DNA from: Amylostereum areolatum
Lineage: Eukaryota > Basidiomycota > Agaricomycetes > Russulales > Stereaceae
Direction: 5' to 3'
Length of the DNA: 64,000 nucleotides
Assembly (NCBI GenBank): GCA_012932865.1
Contig: SAXG01000033.1
Span: 186,001 to 250,000 of the forward strand
The notes beneath the pieces were generated by a model. The model worked only from the letters and a program-made list of their open reading frames with translations, was not told the DNA's origin and ran no database searches. This document shows, in pieces, positions 9,572 to 20,900 of this stretch. A program made the position numbers and the translations under genes. The stretch's first letter is position 1. Every line of letters begins with the position of its first letter.

Positions 9572-12077
9572 ATGCGGACGGGCGCCTTCCTGCCCCACCT
9601 CCTCGCCCTCGCCCTCCCGCTCCTTGCTCGAGCCCAATGGTCCGTCTACCACCCGAAAAACCCCCAGGTCATCTTCGGCGGCGCCGCTGAGAGCCAGACG
9701 GCCACAGCGGGCGCCGCAGCGTACACGGGTGCGGCCGCGTACGACCCGACGACGCTCGTCGCGCCCGCGCCACCGAACCCCCCGATCAACACCAACTTTC
9801 CCGTGCAGCTCTACACGGGCGGGATGACGAACCTGTCGATCCCGCAGAGCGGCGCGTTTGTCGGGTTTTCGGTCGAGATGTCGGTGGCGACGCAAGTGTG
9901 TGAGTGTCTTTCGATCCTTCCGCGGTCGGAGGCGTGCCGCTCACCTCGGAGCGGGCAGTGGGGAAGAACAGGTGAGATGCACACCCAAACCCTCCGATTC
10001 GCGGCTCCTGCGTTCATGCGTCCGCTGATCGCCCGCGCACCCGGACAGCACCGTGCTCTTCGTGCCATTCCTCAACCTGATGGCGAACATCGTCGCGCGC
10101 GCTGGCTGGGTCCAGGTCCGGGTCGGCGGTAACACGCAGGAGAGCGCGGAGCTCAAGGACAGCCTCGCCAACGGCACGATCCTGCAGAAGGACTACGCGA
10201 ACGCGCTCGCGCACACGGGCACGCCCCCGCTCGAGTTCACGGACGACCTGGTGTACATGATGGGCAACATCTCGGATCTGACGAACACGAGGTGGTACAT
10301 GGGTGCGTGCTTTTTCGCGTGGACTTTAGGGGGGCGCGTCGGCTGAAGAAGTCCACGGATTCGTTTCGTGACAGGCATCCCGTTCTTTAACACCACGCCG
10401 TACGATCTCAAGCTTGCGGAGCACGCGCAGCGCATTCTCGGCGATCGCCTCATCGCGCTGCAAGCCGGCAACGAGCCGGACCTGTACGCTCAGAATGGGC
10501 GCAACCACCGTCCCGAGGTGCGTCCACCCTGACTCTACTAACCCCGCGTGCGGTCGATGCTGATGTCGGGACGGCTTTTCAGGGATACTCGCCAGCGAAC
10601 TACACGGCCGAAATCGGCGGGCTGGTTGCGCAGACGGCGTCGGACGCGGACATGCCACGGAAAGACGACCTCTGGCTCGTGCCCAGCATCTCCGCGGGCT
10701 CCTTCAGCCCCGACTGGAATCCCGACCAGGTGTGGGCGACGGGAATCGTGGACACTTACCTCGAGGAGCTGCACGCGCTCGCGGTCGAAAGGCACGTGAC
10801 CGCCGCCGGCCCTCCCTCCGCGTCCGTCCGTCGTGCTGACAGTCCCCGACCGACAGGTATCCGAACAACAACTGCGCGGCGGTGTACAACACGGGCGCGC
10901 CGATCATCCAGCCGCAGGACGTGATCGGGGACTACCTGCGCCACTCGGCGCCGACGTCGCTCGTGCAGGACTACGTCTCGTCCGCCGCGGTCGCCGTCGC
11001 GCACAACAAGCCGATGATCATGTTCGAGACCAACACCGCGTCCTGCTCCGGCTTCGTCGGCATCTCCGACTCGTTCACCGGCGCGCTCTGGGGCCTCGAC
11101 TGGGCGCTCACGCTCGCCGCGAACAACTTCTCCGCCGCGCTCTACCACCTCGGCGGGCAGAACTCGTACTACAACCCGTTCACGCCCCCGCCCACGAACC
11201 AGACCACCTTCCGGCAGTGGACGATCGGACCGATGTACTACGTCTCCCTCGTCGTGTCCGAGATCCTTGGCCCGAGCAACAAGAGCCAGGTCGTGGACCT
11301 CCAGATGAACGGGAACCAGGACGAGACGCCCGGGTGGGCCATCTACGAGAGCGGGACGCCCACGAAGGTCGTGCTCATGAACTACATCGACGACCCGTCC
11401 GGCGCGCAGGCGTACACGGCGCAGATATCGATCGGAGGCGGGCAGACGGGGCAGGCCCCCGCCAACCCCGCGTCTGTGCGGGTGAAGTGCGTCGTTCCTC
11501 TTTCCATGGCGGAGCCTGAGCCTGACAGGGCGCGCGCCCCTTCCCTTTTTTACAGGCGTTTCAGCGCGAGCTCCGTGACACAGAAGGGCAACTTTACGTG
11601 GGCGGGCCAGGTGCGTCTCTTCCCTCAGCCTCCGCGTCCGTCACCGCTGAGCGCAAGTCCCATCCCCACCGCCAGACGTTCGGGAACCACTTCGAATCGG
11701 ACGGCAGGCTCACCGGCGAGCTCTCCGTCGAGACGATCCAATGCGACCAGGCGACCAACGTCTGCAGCGTCTCCGTCCCCGCGCCGGGCGTCGCCGTCGT
11801 CTTCCTCACCGACGACGGCTACGACGCCGTGACGCCCCCCGAGAGCGCGGTCGCGACCTTCCCGACGACGTACTACACCGCGACCGTGAACACGGCCAAG
11901 GTCGACCCGTCCGCGCTCGCGAGCTCGAACGGGCACACGAATCTGGGCGGGCTGCGGGGCGCGACGAGCCAGGGGGCGCGGGATCGGAGCGCGGGGAGCA
12001 GGGTGCGGGTGGAGGGTTGGGCCGCGGCGCTCGTCCCCGCGGCGTTTGCGGTTGGCGCGATGGCGGCGGCGTGGTGA
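9572..12077 (+). CDS. Glycoside hydrolase family 79 protein (beta-glucuronidase-like), secreted
   Basis: Seven exons: 9572-9897, 10049-10302, 10375-10517, 10583-10791, 10857-11486, 11556-11610 and 11676-12077 (672 aa). A signal peptide (MRTGAFLPHLLALALPLLARA) is followed by the (beta/alpha)8 domain with VRVGGNTQE. The likely acid/base Glu is in QAGNEPD (codon 10473-10475) and the likely nucleophile Glu in MFETNTASCSG (codon 11026-11028), both as in fungal GH79. A C-terminal beta domain with NHF..TGEL follows, then a small-residue hydrophobic end (ALVPAAFAVGAMAAAW) that looks like a GPI-attachment signal. Predicted role: removal of glucuronic acid from glycans, such as arabinogalactan proteins, outside the cell or at the wall. 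The intron after 10791 has a GC donor (AG|GCACGT); a GT alternative would break the frame. The gene sits in the spacer between the inverted repeat arms. Confidence 0.88.
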
Positions 12078-12345
12078 GGGGAGGGGAGGGTGGGCTCGTA
12101 GATGTATATACCTTGGACGGACAGTGCTGTATCTTTTTTTCTTGATGCATCCGCGGATGGTGCAATTATCATCACTTGTATCTCTGACGGACGATTCGGA
12201 CCCCGGTCTGTACTAAGCACCGCACGCACCGACCTCCTTGAGCTCACATCCTACAAACGAAACGGCGATGTACATACATACACAGACAACCAATCGATAC
12301 ATATATGCGCGTCCGACGTCGAGTACCTCCGCGAAGCCCCCTCCA

Positions 12346-14050
12346 CTACCGCCGCTTCTTCCCCCACAGCGTGTCGCTGACGGCGCGCCCCGCATTCGCG
12401 ACGTATACCGAGGGATTGCTGAGCTGCGCGGGCGACGGCGAGTGCGCCTGCGCCTGCGCCTGTGGCCTTTGGAGGAACCGGCTGAAGAGAGGCGGGGAGG
12501 GCGCTGGCGGTGTGGGGGTCGACGCGGGCCTGCGAAGGGCGGATGCAGAGGACTTGCGGGTGCGAGGCGGGGCGGGTGAAGGCGAGGGAGACGCTTTGCG
12601 GGCGGGCGGGTATTTGCGGGGAGGGGTCGGGGAGGCGGATGAGGGTGCGTAGCCGGGGGTAGGAGAGGAGGACGAAGAGGAGGAAGAGGCCTTGGGAGGT
12701 GCGGGCTTGGGCCTGAGCTCGGGCATGTCGATCTTGGAGAGATGCACCGCGAGGTTGGTGGGTGGGGCGTAACGGTCCATGGGATTGGATCCCGGCGCGG
12801 GGTCGTCGAGGTTGATGCGCGTCGGGCGGGAGGTGTCGTAGACGACGTACTGGTGCAAGTCTTGGGTGTTTTCGAGGCCTATGGATCGGGGCGGGGGCGG
12901 GATGGCGGGATGGCGGGATGATGGAACGGTGAACGATCGAGCGCGAGATGGTGGTTAGATTTGGGGTGTATGACCAGGGAAACGAAGCGCACCTTTCTTG
13001 TGTCGGATCCGCTTCGTCTCTTCGACCACGGCCAGGACCTTGGGCACCTCCGCGGCGGACGCAGAGCGCACGGTGATGAACAGCATCGCGTCGTCCTGGC
13101 ACACCGTCAGGAATCGCGAACACGACCCGCGGGCCGGGCGAGGAACAGCGAGGCTGAAAGCGCACCTCGAGCAGCTGCGCCGCGTACTCCGCATAGTCCT
13201 CCACCACGCCCTCCTCCGCCACCGTGACCTCGTTCACCTCCCCCCTTGCCGCCTGCATCTCCGCGATCCGGTCGATGCCCACGCGCGGCGCCGGCTTGGG
13301 CGGGGGCACGGGCGCCGCGACGGCCGTCTCCGCGGGGGCGCCGGCGTGGTACGCGTCGTTGAGGTCGTGGAACGTGAGCAGCGCGGTCAGCAGCACGATC
13401 TCCAGCCCCTTGCGGTCCCCGACGTCGAACCGGTGCAGGTTGTAGTCCAGGATCTGCACCGCCGTCGTCCGCAGCCTCCCCGCCGGCTCCTTCGTCACCG
13501 CGACCAGCACCGCCGGGTCCGGCTTGCGCACCAGGTAGCATTCCTCGCGCTTCCACTCGAATTCGTGGCTAATATGGTGCGAGCGTGAGGGTCGGACGGC
13601 GGATGGGACAGGTGATTGGATGGGATGGAAGGGGGAGGGGGAGGCTCGAGGAGAGCGTGAATGGGACGAGGACGCACTCTTCCCATTTGAACGCCCATTT
13701 GAACGAGAGCGTGCCGACGGACTTGAGCTCGACGACGTGTGACGGGTTGTGTAGCTCGATCACCTTGACCTTGCTCGTCGCCGCCGGCCCAGAGGCCGTC
13801 GCGAGCAGCGCCTGCGAGAGCGGGTCTGTCCTCCGCCCAGTTTCATCTTCAGCTTCAGCCCTCCGTCCGATCTCAACCCGAAGGCCCGAAAACACGCACC
13901 GTACACCCCGATCCTGTACGCCGGCGCGGCGTCGAGCTCGCGCTGCTTGTGGTAGTGCACTTTTCCGGTGGGGTCGACGAGGTCGACGAGGGACGGGTCG
14001 GAGGCGTTGGGCGTGATGTTGAGCGTGAACAGGTTCTGGTCGAGGCTCAT
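12346..14050 (-). CDS. Conserved agaricomycete protein of unknown function (445 aa)
   Basis: Five exons: 13900-14050, 13678-13825, 13166-13568, 12993-13095 and 12346-12878, all GT-AG and in phase. The N-terminal half is compact and looks beta-rich (QNLFTLNITPN; KVKVIELHNPSHVVELKS; HEFEWKREECYLVRKPDPAV; ILDYNLHRFDVGDRKGLEI), ending in the helical GEVNEVTVAEEGVVEDYAEY and the segment DDAMLFITVRSASAAEVPKV. The C-terminal third is disordered, Pro/Ser-rich and basic, ending NAGRAVSDTLWGKKRR. The N-terminal organisation resembles a conserved hypothetical protein of mushroom genomes; no biochemical function can be assigned. The gene is convergent with the GH79 gene (268 nt apart) and tandem with the small acidic gene upstream. 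Confidence 0.75.
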
Positions 14051-14359
14051 GGTCGTGGTCGGTGAGTAGGATTGTGAGCGGGCGTGGGTAGTGGGGAGAG
14101 GTTAGGAATCAGGGTACATGGAGAAAGTGGGAGAGAAGGAGTGGTGTGTCCGGCGTGGCAGCCGCACAGCTTGGATGATGCGCGCTCTGGGTCTGAAGCA
14201 AAAGAAAGGCTTTTGTTCGCCGATCGCGCAGTTCGATGCGAGTGTCTTTACTCGGAATACGTCGTGGATCAAGGGCAGGTGGGGTGGATCAAAATGGTTT
14301 GCGTGATTGGTACGGAAGCTATGTGCGGGGATGAGTTGCAGTGCAATGGTCTATGTTCT
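14051..14359. other. Spacer between the conserved gene and the right repeat arm
   Basis: Promoter and 5' UTR region of the gene at 12346-14050, ending where similarity to the left-arm 3' flank begins (about 14360). No other feature is seen. Confidence 0.4.
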
Positions 14360-14470
14360 AGGATATATGGGATACAGATGATACGAGTATACGGCCCATC
14401 GTCCGAAGCGTCCGTGTGTGCGAGAGCGACAAATACATGATGGAAGGGATACACCAAAATCATACAAGCG

Positions 14471-15129
14471 TCACTCCTCGTCAGAGTCGGCGACAATCTC
14501 GATGCGTCGACGGGTGACGATGGACGCAGGCCCGTACGCGTCGCCAGGGATGATGTCCTGTGAGGTCGCCGTCCGTGAGCAGCGAGACAACGGAGAAGGA
14601 AGGAAAAGGACGCACGGTGAACATCTGCTCGCGCCGCGTCTCGCCGTTGGCGAAGGTGGTGATGACGGGCGCGCTGTCCTCCTCCTCTTCGTCCGTGGCG
14701 TCCGACGCGTCCTCCGGCTCGTGATACTCGATACGGCGGTGGGCGACGCGGAGGGGGGGCAATCCGTCGTTGAACGAAATCAACTCCTGCACGACGAGAA
14801 CGAGTTCAGACGCGCTGAGCGGAAAGGAGGAAAGGAAGGGCACGCACGACATAGGAGTACACCGTCTTCTCGGCGTCTTCCTCAACGCGTTCGTCTGTCA
14901 CGATGCGCTCGTCGGGTTCGGCGCATGTCCGCATGAAGGCCTCCTCGCGGGCCATCGCGACCGCGGCGGTGACCGCGTGGGGATCCGGAGTGAAGAACTG
15001 TCGATCACGATGAGTGCGCGTTCGAGGTAGAGGGGTATTCAAACGTACACAGCGGGGCTTCTTGTGGATGGTGCGCTTGAACTTGCGGTGGGTGGATTGA
15101 ACGGTGTGGGTGGAGATGGATGGAGACAT
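14471..15129 (-). CDS. Small acidic protein of unknown function, right copy (162 aa)
   Basis: Four exons: 15049-15129, 14848-14997, 14616-14786 and 14471-14557, the same lengths and phases as the left copy. Residue changes relative to 7160-7818 are few (RKFKR for RNFKR, DERVEED for DERIEED, FANGE for FADGQ). It keeps the basic N-terminus, the central acidic DATDEEEEDSAP run and the IEIVADSDEE end. Intron sequences differ slightly but all splice sites hold. Function is unknown. It lies 551 nt downstream of the second rhomboid homologue on the same strand, reproducing the gene pair of the left arm. Confidence 0.75.
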
Positions 15130-15219
15130 GTTACTTTGAGAGATGGACGTCGGTGCGGGGAGGAAGTGAATGGGTAAGGAGTCGGGTTTGTGTCCTTTCT
15201 CCGACCCATCTGAAGGGGT

Positions 15220-15226
15220 ATTTATA
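15220..15226 (-). promoter_or_regulatory. TATA box of the right small acidic gene
   Basis: On the minus strand this reads TATAAAT in the context TACGTATAAATACCCC, 91 nt upstream of the ATG at 15129. The element and spacing are conserved with 7063-7069. Confidence 0.6.
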
Positions 15227-15679
15227 CGTATTTCGAGGTGTGGAGAACTCGAGACATGGTGACGAGTGCATACCGGGATGGCCGAGGAAAGATAGGAGGA
15301 GGCATAGGAGGTTGGCGTCGGTGAGACGGTCCGGGTGACCAGCTATGCGGAAGCAAAGCTCAAATATCGATGACGTGATCACCACCGGCTACACCGGCTG
15401 TCCCCGTTAACCGGGGCCTACTTCGTCGTTCAGTCGCTCTATCCTCCTCCTCAAGTCCCTCGTTCTTGATCCCGTTCCAACCGCTGCGATACGTTGAAGG
15501 CCATTCATACTTCAAGTCACACAAAAGATCAGACAATACATATGAGTTCGATAGCAATGCAGCAACAACAGAAAGGTGAGGTGATAGCGGGCCACATAGC
15601 AGTTCGAAAGCCTCCAAGTTCAATAGTCTGAGAGAATATGAGTATACGTACCACGCCGAACATCCCTGGACCAGCTCTC

Positions 15680-17406
15680 CTAACCCTCTATGTCTTTATC
15701 CTCCTCCTTCGCCTTTTCCTCTTTCTCCTTCTCTTCCTTCTCTTCCAGAAATCTCACCTGCCGCACCAAACCGTCCGCCTTCGCGTCGTACACGCTCTCC
15801 CACCACTTCCTGTAGAGCGCATCCCACGTCTCAAACCCCCGCGGGTAGTAAACGGCACCGAAGAGCGCGCCGCCAATGTGCGCCGCGTGGTCGAAGCGTC
15901 TGCGTCCCGAGGTCAATCCACTGTCCAGAGTGAAAACCGGAAGGAAAGGCGCACGGACCTCCATCCAAGCACAAGCCCCGCAACATCGAAGGCGAGCGCC
16001 CCAGAGAGCGCCACAGGCATCGTCCCGGGCCATCCCGGGAAGAACTTGTGAGCCCAAGTCCCCTCTTCGTCCTCCTTCACCGCGAGCGCCACGTGCGCCG
16101 CCAGCGCGTACACGATCCCGGTCGCGCCGAACGACACTGACGGCGGTGCCCTCATCGGATTTTCAGGGCGCGGGGAGAGGAAGGCCGCGATGCGGCTTGG
16201 GGGCCTGGGGGTGGTAAGGTCTCGCAGGATCTGGCGAAAGCCCACGGCGCGGAAATACGCCGCGGAGAGTACGGTGGAAACGTATCCCGCTGTGTTATGT
16301 ACCCGCTGCGTGTCAGACTCGTGGCGCGAGACGGGAGATGGGAAATGGACCTGTGAGGATGAACGCATAGAGCTGGTAGCGCTGCGATGCTTCGGAGCGG
16401 CCGCCGGGCTCCTTCTCTACGGCGGCGCGCCGCTTCTCCATCCACTTGCATGAGAGCTCGCCTGTTTCCCCCGGTTGAGAACGACGCCTGCACGAAAAAA
16501 ACAAGCAGGGGAGGGATCACCTAGCAGGGCGATGGCGACGCAGTTCGCGGAAAGATGGACAAGGGATCTATGGCTTCAATCGGGAGACGCCATCAGTGGG
16601 CAACGAGGAATAAACAAAAGGTAAGAACCTGAGGGGGCTCACCCAGGCCCCGACCCTCTTCCACGCCGGATGCATACGGTCGTACGCAAGCCTGCGCGAG
16701 AGCCAGCGCGTCAGACGCGGAATGGGGATCTTCCACACGACCCAGAGCGCGGCGCCGACGCCACACACCTTGAGGGACGCGAGCTGGGCGTCGGATATGG
16801 CGCCGAGAAAGCTGGGGACGTGGGCGGCGTAGATGACGCCAATGGGCAGGGCCCGAATGATGCTTGGAAGGTCGTTCCATGCGTGCGCGAATGAGCTACA
16901 GCGCTCGATCAGGGCCTGTGCAGAGGATTGTAGGTGGGGTGAGGACAGGCGACCGACGGCGGGCTTAGGGCTATGCACCTTCAGGCGGAGGATATGGATG
17001 AACTGCTCCATCATTTCTCTCGTGACGTCGACCTGGTTCATGCGGGAGAAGGCGGTGAAAGGGACAGTGGCATCCGACGAGCGCTCGGAGAGGAAGTACA
17101 TGGGGACGAAGGCGGCGGGGACGAAAGCGAGCATCCAGGGGAAGATATCGATGGCCTGGTTCAACGCGCGGGTCAGTCGTCGGCGACGTCGAGCAGAACG
17201 AGTTGACGCACCTTGGGATGGCGTACAGCGACTATGTCATCCATCATCGATCCTACATCCCGCGCCGGGGTGGCCAGTCCACGACGGAACCCGAGATACC
17301 TAGACAGCTCCGGACCCGAACCATACCGTCGACATCTTGAGCTGAATGCGCTTCCTGTCCAGTGTTGCATGTGGATCGAAAATCGCGCGAGTGCGCTGGA
17401 AGCCAT
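15680..17406 (-). CDS. PARL-type rhomboid homologue, Ser-to-Thr (predicted pseudoprotease), right copy
   Basis: Seven exons: 17212-17406, 16979-17155, 16629-16915, 16521-16567, 16351-16461, 15959-16289 and 15680-15899 (455 aa). The intron 16916-16978 is 63 nt, in frame and free of stops, so it could be retained. The ATG at 17406 opens a short Arg/Ser-rich presequence-like N-terminus. The serine loop reads FGATGIVYAL (Thr codon 16120-16122). The last catalytic helix is RFDHAAHIGGALFGAVYY (His codon 15878-15880). The tail is Lys/Glu-rich (EEKEEKEKEEKAKEEDKD). Junctions match those of the left copy, but the fourth intron here begins GT (ACAG|GTCCAT) where the left copy and the active PARL gene begin GC. 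The expected location is the mitochondrial inner membrane, by analogy with PARL. Loss of protease activity is inferred from the missing serine. Confidence 0.75.
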
Positions 17407-17439
17407 GGATGACCAGGAATCAGCCTGTTCAACGTTCAA

Positions 17440-17954
17440 CCTCGAACCCCCCCGTCGAGCTGCGAGGAAGTCGCCTCAAGCTGAGCGGCTTATTGGGCGT
17501 TAGGTCGTCCGGTGCGATCCACGTATCAGATGTCAGGGTCTTGTTGTAAATAAGCTGCTGGATGGCTGTCCTTCGTGTATGAGAGTTTGGGAAGTCGGAG
17601 TACGAGGACTCAGATCTCAGATCTCAGAGAGGGTAAACGGTCAGTCACGTGGGGCTCCGCTGGCAATAAGATATCGGACACTGACCCTCTGAGCTCTCCT
17701 ACAACATCGAGGCCATGTACCGTCGTGTCAATGTCCACCCGAATCCACCTATCGCAACCCGTGGCTTCCGGAGAAGGCCATTTTCAATGTCTATCCTTGT
17801 ACTTATAGCGTCTGGTCTGCGCCGGCCGTAAACGGTAGTATGAACTCAAAGGTGTCCCAGGATCCCCCATCGCCGATTGCTATTCGTCTCTGCCCACCAT
17901 CCTCTATCCTTCCAGGTCGCTGCATCATCGCGTCGTGTAATACATTGCAACATT
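17440..17954. other. Intergenic between rhomboid copy and RdRP (divergent promoters)
   Basis: Contains a short CAGATCT/CAGAT tandem near 17607-17625. The minus-strand rhomboid and plus-strand RdRP are divergent here, so both promoters must lie in this stretch. No TATA-like element was identified. Confidence 0.4.
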
Positions 17955-20900
17955 ATGTCTCTCTCCGAGACTCTCTTCAAGAATCTCTCTATCCTCAATG
18001 TGGACATCGACAAGGCCGTGGCCATGAGTCGCCTCTTCGCTAAGCAGCATAATGGCAGAAACCCGCAGGGACCTTCCGTGCCCATCAAGTCCATTCAATT
18101 CGGATGGGAGTGTCGCGACCAATGCTTTTCCATCGAATGGGAGCACCACATTGTAGACAGCGACGTCGCTACCGTTTCGTTCAGCAACGACGACAAGGAA
18201 CTCCGTGTACGTGTCCGCCGCCAGGACGAGGATGACTTCGTCATGATCGCGATCCGGTTCGCGACTGTCAAATTTCTCTCAGCGCATATGTGTCACCCGA
18301 ACGAGCCCGCGGTATTTCTATCCTTCAGCTCCGTGCCCAGCTTCGAGATCGAGACACGGGACGACAACCCGCGCAAGCGGCTCTCCTGGCTACCCTTCTC
18401 CAACCACAAGGACGTGGCCCCGTACACCTCTTACGCGATGCGCCTTGTGCTTCCTTCCAAGGACACTCTCGATGATTTCCGCCGCATGGGACAGGATGCC
18501 GACATACACACATTGTCCAAGGAGGAATGCCCCATCGTCCGCCGAGACCTTTTCTCTCCCTCCGTGCGCGATGTCCTCGATACATGGCTCACGGAACTCG
18601 ACTGGGGGGGGTTGCCTTTCAGATAAAGGGGTTGCTCAATGATCTCCTCGTCGACTTCAAGGAGATGCTCGCGCTCCGCCCGCGCGTGCAGACCACGATC
18701 CGTACCAAAGGGGAAGCCTACACGGCCGCATTCTTCAAATTCTTTCGCACGCGTCTCCTCGCATGGTGGATGGGCGACGAAACTCACGACATCGAGACGT
18801 ACGATGCCTGCTTTGAGCGGGCGGTCGTCGACTATCGCAAGCAGTCGAAGGCACCAGCGCTCGTCGACGGTCATGGGGACGTGAACGTGTTCCAGTGTTT
18901 GCATTGCATCGTCACTCCCACCAGCGTCTTGCTCGAGGGCCCCTTTCCAGAGCAGTCGAACAGGGTCATCCGTTTGTTCGACCCCAAGTACCACCCGAAC
19001 TTCCTTCGCGTCAGCTTCGTCGACGAGGGACGTGTCCCGTATCGTTTCGACCGTGACGTGGACGGAAGGGACTTTGTGAAGACGCGCGTTGGCGGGGTTC
19101 TGCGCAACGGACTCGCTATCGCCGGGAGAACATTCGAGTTTCTTGGTGCGTTGTCTTCTATTCTGAACGAGATCCGCCGTTCTCATGACCTACGTAGCTT
19201 ATTCTCAGTCGGCGCTCAAGGAGCACGCGGTCTGGTATGGGCCTTTTTCCGGAAAGAAAGCGAGCACTGACCGTCAGCTGCAGGTTCATCAAACCCTTCG
19301 GCCACATCGAAGCTGACGGGACTACTACACGCATCTCTGCAGCCTCGATCATCGCTGGCCTCGGCCGGTTCAACAAAAAAACACGCCACTGCCCCGCGCT
19401 CTACGCCGCGCGCATCTCCCAGGCTTTCACGTCGACGGACGAGGCGACAGTCAAAGTCGAGAAAATTGACCTCGACGACATCCTCACCTCCGAGCCGGGC
19501 CAAAAGCATCATTGTTTCACGGATGGCGTCGGCACGCTCTCCCCCGAGCTCGCACAAGAAATATGGCAACAGCTCCGTGCGACGCGAAAGCGCGCGCGCA
19601 GGAGCACCGGTCGCCCCAGCGCATTCCACGTGCGCTTCATGGGCTCGAAGGGCATGCTCTCCGTCGACCCCAACCTGCGCGGGGGGCGGACCGTCGGCCT
19701 CAGGCCATCGATGATCAAGTTCGAGTCCCGCGGCTCGCACTATATCGAGGTCGCACGCGCGTTCGACCGTCCGGGCCCGTACTCCCTCAACCGGCCGCTC
19801 ATCATGCTGCTCGAGGGCCTCGGGGTGCCGTACGAGGTATTCGAAAAATATCAAGACGCGGCGGTGAAGGAGGTGCAAGATGCCGCATCCGGCGCGCTGG
19901 ATGCTGCGGGACGCATGTTGGAGAGATACGGACTGGGTTCGTCGTTCCGGATGACGGCGGTGATGACTGGCCTGGCAAAACTCGGCGTGGGCCATGTCGC
20001 TGGTGACGTCTTCTACGACACGGCGCTTTCTTTTGCGGTGTACCACGTGCTCCGAGATCTGAAGAACCACGCCCGTATCCCCGTGCCGAAGGGCTGGACG
20101 CTCGTGGGTGTGTGCGATATCCACAAGGAGCTCGAGCACATGGAGATCTTCGCATGCGTGAAGCCGCTCGACGGACCAACCGTATATTTGGAGGGGCCTG
20201 TACTCATTTCACGGAGCCCCGTCATACATCCTGGGGACGTCCAGGTCGTCCAGGCGATCGGGAGGCCGAAGCCTGGGTCAATGTTCGAAGTGGAGCCGCT
20301 CCCAAACACAGTGGTATTTTCTGCGAAGGGTGGGTGCATTTTGTATCTGTACAAGGTTCTTTAGGCTGATGGTTATGTGATTTGTCCACAGGTCCCAGGC
20401 CGATTCCGTCGTATCTTGGTGGGGGCGACCTGGACGGGGACTTGTACAACCTGATCCCACTGGACGACTGCCCAGGTTCGTTCTCTCCCGGCATTTTCGT
20501 TCTTCTGTGTTTGCTTGGAGACTCATTTTGTGAATTCGTGGTTGCAGAGTTCATGCCGAAGAAGCTGTGTGAACCGGCATCGTATGACCCAGCGCCGAAG
20601 AAAGAACTGGATAGATCGAGCACAATGGATGACGTTGCGGACTTCGTCGTCGACTATATCAACAGCGACGTACGTCTATCCTTGTGTGTTTCATTGCAGG
20701 AATTCTCACGAAACCGACGGTGCAGGTCCTCGGGATGATCGCGACTAACTGGCTTATCACTGCGGACCAGAGCGAGAATGGGATCCACGACCGCGACTGT
20801 TTAACTCTTTCGAAGCTTCATAGCGATGCTGTAGATTACCCCAAGGTATTATTTCTATTATAATCTGGTATCTCTTGCGTTATGATCTCTGTTTTCACAG

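Larger units (their letters stand above)
14360..17406 (-). repeat. Right arm of the large inverted duplication
   Basis: Reverse-complement counterpart of 4827-7975. It contains the second small acidic gene (14471-15129), its TATA promoter, the GTTAACGGGG motif near 15408, and the second rhomboid homologue (15680-17406). The two arms point inward at a spacer of roughly 6.4 kb. Similarity is highest from about 14360 to 15400 and lower over the rhomboid gene. Confidence 0.8.

Noticed and set aside
18564..18622. Apparent frameshift in the RdRP gene at an 8-G run
   Set aside because: A GTGCGC...TTTCAG intron of 59 nt (18564-18622) with a CTCAC branch-like site joins the two frames in phase and restores the conserved protein, so no frameshift is needed.
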